From Lachnospiraceae bacterium A2 (GTDB taxonomy: Bacteria; Bacillota; Clostridia; Lachnospirales; Lachnospiraceae), in the NCBI GenBank assembly GCA_000403315.2, contig KE159639.1, positions 219,651-283,650 on the forward strand: a stretch of DNA of 64,000 nt. Direction: 5' to 3'. This document shows, piece by piece, positions 18,556-26,167 of this stretch. A model generated the notes under the pieces. It saw only the letters and a list, made by a program, of their open reading frames with translations, had not been told where the DNA came from and did no database searches. The position numbers were made by a program, and so were the translations under genes. Within the stretch, counting starts at the first letter, position 1, and each line of letters begins with the position of its first letter.

Positions 18556-19716
18556 TTAACCAGAAAGGGCTTTCCGCAATTCTTCAAGTTCCTCAAAACT
18601 AGTCGCCCAGCTTGTGGCAAGGCGCACAACGGTGTGGCTTTCATCTGGCTTTTCTCAGAAGCTGACCGCCACATGCTGCTCCAATTCCTCTAACCTGCTG
18701 TCCTCCAAAAGAATGAACTGCTGGTTGGTGGGAGATTCCAGGTAAAAAGTACAGCCTGTTTCCCGCAGAATCTTCTTAAGCTGCTCCGCCATCTCAATGG
18801 CATGGCGGCTAAGTTCCCAATATAATCCGTCTGTAAACAAGGCGTCAAACTGCACGCCCAGCAAACGTCCCTTCGCCAAAAGGGCGCCGTGCTGCTTTAC
18901 CGTTGTCATGAAATGCTTCGGGGCATTATCCCTTGGGAATACCACGGCTTCCCCGCATAGCGCGCCTACTTTTGTGCCCCCAATGTAAAACACATCGCAG
19001 ATTCTGGCGATATCCGGCAGTGACAACTCATTTTCACGGCTCATCAGCCCATACCCCAAACGCGCCCCATCCAGATACAGCGGCAGGCCATACTTCCGGC
19101 ACACCTCCCCTATGCCCTCCAGTTCGCTTTTTTGGTACAGCGTCCCATATTCCGTGGGATGGGAAACGTATACCATGCCCGGGAATACCATATGCCCATG
19201 GCTGCTGTCCTGATAAAATCCCTGTAAATATTTCTCCAATTCCCCTGCATTAATTTTTCCTTTTTGCCCTTGGAAAAGAAGCTGCTTACCAGAGCCTTGC
19301 CCGCTGCTGCCCATTGGCAGCACTGGCCCACTGCCTGCATCTTGCCCCAAATGTTCCACGGGCATCCCAGGCGCGGCATCCAATCCCAAATTAGGTTCCG
19401 GCAGGGCAAGCACTTTGTGGCCTGTGGCTTCAATAGCCCCTGCTTCATGCACATTGATATGCCCTGTCTGGGCGGACACAACCCCTTCATATCCCCGGAG
19501 CATGGAGGAAATTACCACTGCATTTGCCTGCGTGCCCCCTGCCAGATAATAGACGTCTGCTTCCGGGCAGCCGCAGGCAGCCCTGATTTTTTCCGTTGCG
19601 CGCCGGCAATAAAAATCCATGCCATAACCAGGCATTGGCTCTAAATTGCTTTCTGCCAGCCTTTGCAGGATTTTTGGATGCGCCCCTTTGGTGTAATCGC
19701 TTTCAAATGAAACCAT
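18556..19716 (-). pseudogene. threonine aldolase family gene interrupted by an in-frame TGA
   Basis: A PLP-dependent low-specificity threonine aldolase/beta-eliminating lyase gene. FESDYTKGAHPKIL opens the protein, the PLP Lys is in FYIGGTKVGALCGE, and Asp in YLDGARLGYGL is the usual ring-nitrogen contact. The frame stops at a TGA (18655-18657) after HVAVSF. It then continues without any shift for 32 codons: EKPDESHTVVRLATSW, ATSFEELEELRKALSG, and TAA at 18556. That tail is the expected aldolase C-terminus, where SFWEK would be normal, so TGG probably became TGA. The truncated product would be 353 residues. There is also a glycine/serine/glutamine-rich insert at about residues 112-150 not typical of the family. 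AGGAGG precedes the start. Confidence 0.8.
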
Positions 19717-20875
19717 TTGCTGTTCCTCCTTGATACTGTGCCACCTCGGAAAATGTCTTGCGGCTGGTATTAGTCAAACGATAAGCTTCTGTATAAGTAG
19801 TCCTTCCCATATTAATACTTTCACACAACGCCCTTATCAGACATCCATCCAAGCGAGAACCCATTGTATTATAGTAATTACCGCCATCGGTTTGTTTATT
19901 TTCTTTCATCTGTTTGAAATTTTTGATTGCAGTGTTTGCTACCTCGTTGTATATATTCTGCTCTATCTTCTTACAATCAATGGCTTTTCTTGCTATAACA
20001 GTTTCACTACACCGAAAATATTTTGCCAATTCTGTAATCTTCTCAAATATTTCGATATCATACATATCCCATTTGTTCAAAAATGCATTCTTTGGTACTG
20101 ATAATTCCCCTGCCACGGCATTACATATCACCTCTATATCACTTATACCAGATATTAGACTTTGTCTATCATTAAATAAATCATCTCTGCCTAACCAGAT
20201 ATGGACAATTTCATGCAATATAGAAAATAGTCTGGCACCATTAGAATCTGCTGTATTGATGAATATAAGCGGAGCCCAATCATCCACCATTGCAAATGCT
20301 CTAAATTCGTCTACATCCAATGCACGGTGAGTATTTTTGCCAACAATACCGCTCATCATTACAACAACACCACATACCTCCAGTTGTCTTCTAATATAAT
20401 TGAAAGCTTCTCTAGCATCTTTGCTTTTCTCATACCAAGCATCATCAAACTCTAAATCCCTGCGTATTCTATTGACAATAACATCAACTTCATGAATTCC
20501 TCTCATACAACCAACAATTGGTAACTTATCAAATCCCAAATCCTGTCTATATGTTTTCATCCAATCTTGAATATTCTCCATCTCATGAATGGTATCAACT
20601 AAATTGCGACTAGGATTTGCTAGTTGAATACTATCAACAGTTCGGTACTCTAATAAATCAATCTGCTCCACGGGCGGAGTTTTCAGGAAAAAATATCCTA
20701 GCGGAATATTGGCTTTCTTACTAAATTCCTCTATTTGATTGAAAGTCGGCTTTTTTGTACCATCAAGCCACTTTGTTATATTATTCATCAGTTTGTCACC
20801 CAGTTTATCTTCTTGTGTCTGGCTTAAAGCCCAGTTAATTATTTCAGGGCAAATATTCACATTCACTGTTGGCAT
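19703..20875 (-). CDS. HTH and ImmA/IrrE-family metallo-endopeptidase
   Basis: A protein of about 390 residues. The N-terminal part resembles an XRE-type helix-turn-helix (about residues 5-60). The ImmA/IrrE zinc protease domain carries HEIVHIWLG, the HExxH metal site with the catalytic Glu. Relatives cleave repressors or stress regulators in mobile elements, or pair with PIN-domain toxins; no partner toxin is adjacent. The DNA is clearly more AT-rich than the flanks. The frame stays open for at least 33 codons upstream of the MPTVNVN start used here, giving an unusual leader (MEKFAASGRDLSS). The last codons (YQGGTANGFI) are encoded by the ribosome site and first codons of the downstream aldolase gene, so the original C-terminus seems lost at an insertion junction. 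Confidence 0.85.
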   Translation of the reverse strand: MPTVNVNICPEIINWALSQTQEDKLGDKLMNNITKWLDGTKKPTFNQIEEFSKKANIPLGYFFLKTPPVEQIDLLEYRTVDSIQLANPSRNLVDTIHEMENIQDWMKTYRQDLGFDKLPIVGCMRGIHEVDVIVNRIRRDLEFDDAWYEKSKDAREAFNYIRRQLEVCGVVVMMSGIVGKNTHRALDVDEFRAFAMVDDWAPLIFINTADSNGARLFSILHEIVHIWLGRDDLFNDRQSLISGISDIEVICNAVAGELSVPKNAFLNKWDMYDIEIFEKITELAKYFRCSETVIARKAIDCKKIEQNIYNEVANTAIKNFKQMKENKQTDGGNYYNTMGSRLDGCLIRALCESINMGRTTYTEAYRLTNTSRKTFSEVAQYQGGTANGFI

Positions 20876-21006
20876 AGTACAACCGCCTTCCATCAACTCT
20901 TTTTCACATGCATGTGCAGGAATGGAACTCAAGTCCCGTCCAGATGCTGCAAACTTTTCCATAATAGTCTGCATAACACCAGGTTCCTGCAGCTTTTCAC
21001 CTTATT

Positions 21007-21804
21007 CTAACTCTTTCTCCCTACAATAATCACATGATTGCTCATGTTTATACTTGATTTTTCCGAACATACAGACAAATGATATTTAAGCCATGTTTCA
21101 AATTGTTCATCGCTCCACTGGTCTACTCTATTATGAAATAATGGTGCTAATCCATCCTGTGCAAAGTGGTCTATACATTCCATCCCATTATCTTTATATA
21201 ATCTCTGCATTTCATCGTATGATGAATAATATGTATCGGTCCAAAAACATTTTGGGTCATCATGCAATAAAATACCTGTATCTCTAATCTGGCAAAGCAA
21301 TTTCTCGTCCAAATATTTATCATCTGACATAACAATCATCTGGTTAAGATATAATCTTGGAATATATGCCGTAATAAGATATCCTCCCTTTTTAAGAACT
21401 CTGATAGACTCACTTAGGCATTTATTCCTTGACATATCATCTGTTAAATGATAAAAAGGTTCCATGTTCAACACTACATCAAAACGCCCATCCTCAAAGC
21501 ATCCCATATCCGTAGCATCTAATACCTTTGTTTCCATTGAATATGATTTATCTTTTAACTGTTCGTTTATTATTTTAATATGTCTTGGCGTTATATCCGT
21601 TGCAGTTACATTATGTCCTTTATCCGCCAAATAAAAAGCATAAGCACCTGTACCTGCAGCACAATCTAAAATCTCTAAATTTCCTTTCAACAATTCATCG
21701 AATTTATGTATTGTTGTTAAGAATTCTATTCTCCTTGCATGATTTGTCGTAATTCTATCTTCTTCTCGATAATTTTCATAATAATTCACCACTTCATCAC
21801 TCAT
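21007..21804 (-). CDS. class I SAM-dependent methyltransferase
   Basis: A 265-residue Rossmann-fold methyltransferase. Motif I is LEILDCAAGTGAYAFYLA, the acidic residue after beta-2 is in NVTATDITPRH, and motif IV is RFDVVLNMEPFYHL, followed by LKKGGYLITAYIP. It belongs to the broad type-11 group that acts on small molecules; the substrate is unknown. The start overlaps the end of a decayed upstream frame as ATGA, with GAGGTGA upstream. It lies 131 bases before the ImmA/IrrE protease gene on the same strand and shares its AT-rich composition. The two probably arrived together on one insert. Confidence 0.85.
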   Translation of the reverse strand: MSDEVVNYYENYREEDRITTNHARRIEFLTTIHKFDELLKGNLEILDCAAGTGAYAFYLADKGHNVTATDITPRHIKIINEQLKDKSYSMETKVLDATDMGCFEDGRFDVVLNMEPFYHLTDDMSRNKCLSESIRVLKKGGYLITAYIPRLYLNQMIVMSDDKYLDEKLLCQIRDTGILLHDDPKCFWTDTYYSSYDEMQRLYKDNGMECIDHFAQDGLAPLFHNRVDQWSDEQFETWLKYHLSVCSEKSSINMSNHVIIVGRKS

Positions 21805-22058
21805 AAAATCACCTCTACAACTTTCCAGTCTTTTTCTGCCTCATCCACCGCATCAAACGGATTTTAATATTTTTTAAGCTCTGCAATAGCAGCATAATGT
21901 AAAATACCAAATTCATCCGGCGCAATTTGTCCAAGGAGCGCCATATGCTCTTGTTCCCACATCGAAACAAGTTCAAAATTATTATTTTTTCAATTGGCTT
22001 CTTCTTGCGCATTCCTGCTTCTGCTGTTATCATAAATACCATAAGCCAAATGCCCATG
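21801..22058 (-). pseudogene. decayed gene remnant upstream of the methyltransferase
   Basis: One minus-strand frame reads YGIYDNSRSRNAQEEAN, stop (TGA), NNNFELVSMWEQEHMALL, GQIAPDEFGILHYAAIAELK, KY, stop (TAA), NPFDAVDEAEKDWKVVEVIL, and ends at a TGA overlapping the methyltransferase ATG. The protein-like composition of all three parts in one frame, and the ATGA coupling, suggest a former operon gene with two nonsense changes. I do not recognise the family. The 31-codon piece from MWEQEHMALL could still be translated. Confidence 0.4.
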
Positions 22059-22119
22059 CAAGCACGGCGCTTGGCTCATTGCTCGCGGGAATAAAAATCA
22101 AAATTTTCCCAATACTTTT

Positions 22120-22127
22120 CCAACCAT
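22120..22127 (+). repeat. target-site duplication, left copy
   Basis: CCAACCAT directly abuts the left end of the insertion sequence and is repeated exactly at 24040-24047. Confidence 0.9.
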
Positions 22128-24039
22128 GGTAGTGTCAAGTAATCTATGAAAAAATGAGCTGAAAAAAATAGGCTCACCTGAACCTTGAAAACTGCAGATA
22201 TTGATGATTTAAGACCTTGGGGCGTTGCCCCAAACCCCACAAGGGACCAGTCCCTTGACCCATTTTCGGGCTCTGCCCGAACCCGTCCTCGCCGGAAGGC
22301 AGGAAAAGGGCGCAGTTGCCCCCTTTTCTGCTTGACAGGATAATCCGTGAGCCTTATGTCAATAGACTTTCGCGGCATATCCTCACCGCCTGGCGGCGGC
22401 TCCGGTATTCCACGGTTCTATTGACAACAGCTCCGCTCCGGTGCGGCAGTACCGTTTTTCTGCATATTCAGGATGGTCTGCTGGCCCAGGAAGATGAGGA
22501 GCTGCCATTTGCCTGGCATGTTGTCGGCGCCCTGTAGCATTTCCACCTCGTTGAGGGCTTTATATTTGTTGTGTTTGTGCGGGCGCAGAAAGTTGTAGTA
22601 AGCGACCCAGAGAGCCAGGTCATAGTTCGCCCCGTCGATATTGTCGAAGCCGTTTGTGTGACGGTAAGAAGCCTTATAGGTCCGGTTAAGCCGCTCGGTC
22701 ATCTGTTTAAACGGGCGGTGTTCTGCTGAGACGGCATCATCATTGGTAAGTCCGAGGGCCTGGGTAACCTTGAAGGAAAAGTCTTTGCCGAGCCTTTTTA
22801 CGAATTCCATGGCGGCAAGAGGATAGGCGCTGTAGCCGTCTGCGATGGACTTAAATTTTTCGGGCAGCTTCGTAAGCCCCCGGAAGGCCATACGCATGGC
22901 AAGGATACAGGGGCCGACGCCACGGTTGTCGGATACCTGGTAGCCGATGATGGACCGGGACGCAGCGTTCATAATAAGCCAGACATAGGTTTTGATGCCA
23001 CGGATTTTTATATAGGTTTCATCGGCAGTAAAGACCTCCCCTTTTCCGTAGGGGTACTGGTCAACAAAGGGCTTAATGCAGACAGCGGCAGTTTTGCAGT
23101 AGTTGGCAATCTGCTGGTGGGAAATGTCAATGTTGTACAGGTCTTTCAGGGCCTGGGAGGTTTTTCTCAGGGAGAGGCCGAGGTTGACGCGGAGGGTCAG
23201 GCACAGGGACATTACGCGGGAATTATGTTTGCTGAATTTCAGGGAGGAGGCACTTTTAGGCAGTGTATTTAGATCCATGCTGAAAAAATCCATCGTGAAC
23301 TCACGGTAGATATAGTGGAGTTTATATTTGTTTTTGCCGTAATTTTCACGGAGGTCTTCCTGATCCACTTTCCCCAGGTTGTAGAGATAATAAGGGCATT
23401 TGGGATTGACGCACTTATGGATGATGAAGTGTTTGCGTTCTTTCTTGGGAACCAGGGCATTGCCGCAGTGCGGGCAGCGTAGTTTCACAGAGGAGAAGCG
23501 GCTTTCATCCGGAGAGAACCTTGCGCTGCAGATTTTGCAGAGAAGCTGCCCTTTGGAACCATTATTTTTGTAAAGGAAAGGTTTCGGCGCATTACAGCGG
23601 GGGCAGGTGCATTCATCCGGGATATCGCATTCTGACCGGCGGCTGACAGGGCGTATCTTCTTACCATAACGTTTTTCGAAGTAAGGGATTAATTCTTTAT
23701 AAGTCCAGTCCTGGCGGAAGTCGGTGATAAGAGGGAGTTCATCAATCTTGAATTTCTGGTATTTTGGGGAATGGGAATCATCAAAGGCCCACTGTTTCAG
23801 AGGGATGTATCTGCAGATAAAGTTGATCAGCCAGCAGTTTTGGTGGTAAAGAGATTGAATGAGAGAGAGTAAATAGGTAATAATATCCATAAGCAATGAT
23901 TTTCCTTTCAGTGTTTGTGGGTTAGTAATAGTATTGACACAAAAAAGGGAGGTCATTGCTTTTTTTCTTGAAAAAGTGGTGTAATCCTTGGAATTATAAG
24001 GTTTGCAACAAAAAATATAGTGGTAGATTTGACACTACC
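22128..24039 (-). mobile_element. complete insertion sequence, IS6-like, 1912 bp
   Basis: Both ends are visible: GGTAGTGTCAA at the left and its complement TTGACACTACC at the right. The 8-bp direct repeat CCAACCAT lies on each side. One transposase gene reads leftward. About 290 bases beyond its stop are non-coding and carry several short hairpins (TTGGGGCGTTGCCCCAA, AAGGGACCAGTCCCTT, TTCGGGCTCTGCCCGAA). An 8-bp duplication and the DDE transposase fit the IS6 group. The element sits 24 bases before the proC start, inside its leader. Confidence 0.9.
22418..23890 (-). CDS. IS6-like DDE transposase
   Basis: A transposase of about 490 residues. The N-terminal third carries zinc-ribbon pairs (CTCPRCNAP with CKIC; RCPHCGN with CVNPKCPYY). 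A helix-turn-helix-like segment follows (LGLSLRKTSQALKDLYNIDISHQQI), then the catalytic core: D in VFTADETYIKI, D in SIADGYSAY, and a probable E in MTERLNRTYK, with the closing VAYYNFLRPHKHN. The start at MDIITYLL has AAAGGA upstream; a TTG two codons earlier is equally possible. The frame is intact, so the element may be active. Confidence 0.88.
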   Translation of the reverse strand: MDIITYLLSLIQSLYHQNCWLINFICRYIPLKQWAFDDSHSPKYQKFKIDELPLITDFRQDWTYKELIPYFEKRYGKKIRPVSRRSECDIPDECTCPRCNAPKPFLYKNNGSKGQLLCKICSARFSPDESRFSSVKLRCPHCGNALVPKKERKHFIIHKCVNPKCPYYLYNLGKVDQEDLRENYGKNKYKLHYIYREFTMDFFSMDLNTLPKSASSLKFSKHNSRVMSLCLTLRVNLGLSLRKTSQALKDLYNIDISHQQIANYCKTAAVCIKPFVDQYPYGKGEVFTADETYIKIRGIKTYVWLIMNAASRSIIGYQVSDNRGVGPCILAMRMAFRGLTKLPEKFKSIADGYSAYPLAAMEFVKRLGKDFSFKVTQALGLTNDDAVSAEHRPFKQMTERLNRTYKASYRHTNGFDNIDGANYDLALWVAYYNFLRPHKHNKYKALNEVEMLQGADNMPGKWQLLIFLGQQTILNMQKNGTAAPERSCCQ

Positions 24040-24047
24040 CCAACCAT
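24040..24047 (+). repeat. target-site duplication, right copy
   Basis: CCAACCAT immediately after the right inverted repeat of the IS, identical to 22120-22127. Confidence 0.9.
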
Positions 24048-24063
24048 CAGGGAGGTACAGATT

Positions 24064-24867
24064 ATGGACAAAACAATTGGATTTATCGGCGGCGGCAACA
24101 TGGCAAGCGCAATAATCGGCGGCATCTTAAAAGCCGGCCTTGTCCCCAAAGAGCAAATCATTGCCACAGCAAAAACAGGGCAGACCCTGCGTTCCCTGCA
24201 GGAACGGTTCGGCATCCGCACCGCCAGCAGCAACCCCGAAGCCGCCAAGGCAGCAAATATTTTATTCCTTGCCGTCAAGCCCCACCTGTTCCCGGAAATC
24301 ATCGCAGAACTAAAAGACTGCGTAAGCCCGGACACCCTTCTGGTGTCCATTGCGGCAGGGCAGTCCATTTCCGCCATAGAGGGGCTATTCTGCAAAAATA
24401 TCCGCCTGATACGGGCAATGCCCAATACCCCTGCACTGGTAGGGGAAGCCATGAGCGCCCTTTGCCCAAACCGTTTTGTATCAGAAGAAGAACTGGCAGA
24501 AACGGTAACTATTTTTGAAAGCTTCGGTTCCTGTGAGGTAGTGCCGGAAGCTATGATAGACACGGTAATCGGCGTATCCGGCTCGTCCCCCGCTTACGTT
24601 TACCTGTTTATCGAAGCCATGGCTGACGCTGCAGTAGCGGATGGGATGCCCCGGGCAATGGCCTATAAATTTGCTGCCCAGTCCGTCCTTGGCGCCGCAA
24701 AAATGGTCTTGGAAACAGGCACGCATCCGGGCGCTTTGAAGGACGCAGTCTGCTCCCCCGGCGGCACTACCATTGAAGCTGTAGCTGCCTTAGAGGAACA
24801 GGGGCTTAGGGCTGCCGTCATAAAGGCGCAGCGGGCTTGTGTACAGAAAGCCAAAGATATGGGTTAG
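24064..24867 (+). CDS. proC: pyrroline-5-carboxylate reductase
   Basis: A 267-residue enzyme that reduces pyrroline-5-carboxylate to proline with NAD(P)H, the last step of proline synthesis. The N-terminal Rossmann motif is IGFIGGGNMASAIIGG. The mid-domain has the family signatures IRAMPNTPALVGEAMSAL and VIGVSGSSPAYVYLFIEAMAD. The C-terminal helical dimer domain includes HPGALKDAVCSPGGTTIEA. GGAGGT lies seven bases before the ATG. The IS ends only 24 bases upstream, so any native promoter beyond the leader has been pushed 1.9 kb away and expression may now depend on the IS. No proA or proB is nearby. Confidence 0.96.
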   Translation: MDKTIGFIGGGNMASAIIGGILKAGLVPKEQIIATAKTGQTLRSLQERFGIRTASSNPEAAKAANILFLAVKPHLFPEIIAELKDCVSPDTLLVSIAAGQSISAIEGLFCKNIRLIRAMPNTPALVGEAMSALCPNRFVSEEELAETVTIFESFGSCEVVPEAMIDTVIGVSGSSPAYVYLFIEAMADAAVADGMPRAMAYKFAAQSVLGAAKMVLETGTHPGALKDAVCSPGGTTIEAVAALEEQGLRAAVIKAQRACVQKAKDMG

Positions 24868-24888
24868 GGGGGGAACCCCCATGCCCTA

Positions 24889-25911
24889 TCAGGTAAGGGA
24901 TTCCTGCACAATTGCCCCCAGCACTTCCAGTTCAATTTCCTGGATATCCGGCTCTACCGGATACTGGATAATGCATACTTTCATCCGTTTCCCATGCATC
25001 CCCATTTCTTTCTTGGCCCTGCCAGCCAGAAAGAACGCAACTGCTGGCTCTGTGTTTATTTTTACTTTTTCCTCTAACTGTTCTTTGGCATAAATCTCAA
25101 GGAATGTATCATCGCATTCATATTCTATCATAAGATTCCGCATTCCTGGCGGGCAGATTTCCTTTATGCAGTTATGGAACAGTTCCTGGTCCTCCTGGAC
25201 ATTCCCTTCCCATCCCTGCTGTTTTTTCTCATAGTCTGCCAGTGTATCCACAAGGGAAATATCGTTGATATAATAGGTTACCTCCCGTTTTAGTCCCTCG
25301 CAGTAAAATGTATATCCCCTGTCTGCCTGGGCGCCTATGGGGGCTGTTATCTGATGCTTTACAGGGATATGGAAATGCCTTGGCCCGGTCAGAAGGGCCG
25401 CCTGCCCAAAATCCTCCTTTGTAAACGGAAGTTCCCCATATTCCCCTTCTAAACAGAACACCGCATACTGTATGTTGGATAAATCTGCCTGTTCCAAAAA
25501 CCCAAAGGGCACCTGATGGCACAGGAATTGGTAGACCAGCGTCCTGCCTTCCAGATTATATTCTTCCAGCCCACTGCCGTTCCCGGACTGGAACCTATAG
25601 TCTATGCCAGCAATCTTTATGCCCCGGATCATTCCCATCAGGTCAAAGTCCAATCCCTGCCCTTCCAACTGCCACAAAAGTTCTTCCCGTTTCGTAAGGA
25701 CGCCCTTTTGCCGCTGTTTTTCTATTTCCATGTTCTGCTCTTGTGCTTTTGCGGTATCTTTTCCTGCCGCATAGAAGTAAAGCTGCACCCTTTTCCCTTC
25801 CTTTGCAGCTCCTGCTAACAGTACCGGAATCCCTCCGACATCAAATTCCATCCCAAGGAATACCGCTTCCTCAAACTTGTGCATACTGGACCGGATTGAC
25901 TTTATATCCAT
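24889..25911 (-). CDS. hypothetical protein, 340 residues
   Basis: I do not recognise this protein. It is soluble and acidic, with no signal peptide or membrane segment. The N-terminal third has beta-rich sequence (VFLGMEFDVGGIPVLLAGAA, VQLYFYAAGK) followed by a charged helix (AKAQEQNMEIEKQRQKGVLT). The middle and C-terminal parts also look beta-rich (YYINDISLVDTLADYEKK; KVKINTEPAVAFFLAGRAKK; KVCIIQYPVEPDIQEIELEV). The start at MDIKSIRS has GGAGG seven bases upstream. It is convergent with proC, 21 bases apart, and has a good promoter of its own, so it is a real single-gene unit. Confidence 0.75.
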   Translation of the reverse strand: MDIKSIRSSMHKFEEAVFLGMEFDVGGIPVLLAGAAKEGKRVQLYFYAAGKDTAKAQEQNMEIEKQRQKGVLTKREELLWQLEGQGLDFDLMGMIRGIKIAGIDYRFQSGNGSGLEEYNLEGRTLVYQFLCHQVPFGFLEQADLSNIQYAVFCLEGEYGELPFTKEDFGQAALLTGPRHFHIPVKHQITAPIGAQADRGYTFYCEGLKREVTYYINDISLVDTLADYEKKQQGWEGNVQEDQELFHNCIKEICPPGMRNLMIEYECDDTFLEIYAKEQLEEKVKINTEPAVAFFLAGRAKKEMGMHGKRMKVCIIQYPVEPDIQEIELEVLGAIVQESLT

Positions 25912-25975
25912 ATCTTTTCCTCCATTGTAAAAATATTTGCAGGGCTTTCCCAGCCTATTTACCCTCTTTTTTATT

Positions 25976-26004
25976 AGTATAACGAATGTTTTTGCAGAAT
26001 ACAA
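25976..26004 (-). promoter_or_regulatory. promoter of the 340-residue hypothetical gene
   Basis: On the minus strand, TTGTAT (26004-25999), 17-base spacer, TATACT (25981-25976), 65 bases before the start. Confidence 0.55.
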
Positions 26005-26045
26005 TTATTTTTCAAAACTCACCTGAAATTTTGTCATATTTTTCC

Positions 26046-26074
26046 TTGCCAGCCAGACCATTAATCTTTATAAT
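26046..26074 (+). promoter_or_regulatory. promoter of the GH13 glycosidase gene
   Basis: TTGCCA (26046-26051), 17-base spacer, perfect TATAAT (26069-26074), with AAAGGAG before the start at 26168. Confidence 0.65.
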
Positions 26075-26167
26075 AAGACTATCTTGTTTCACTATGGTTT
26101 TTTGGATTGTTACGGGATAGCATGAAAAGGCAGCACAAATGCCTATTATAGAAAGGAGCTTAACTTT

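Noticed and set aside
22128..24039. Composite transposon carrying cargo
   Set aside because: Only one IS copy is present, flanked directly by its own target duplication; the adjacent AT-rich genes lie outside the duplicated boundaries.
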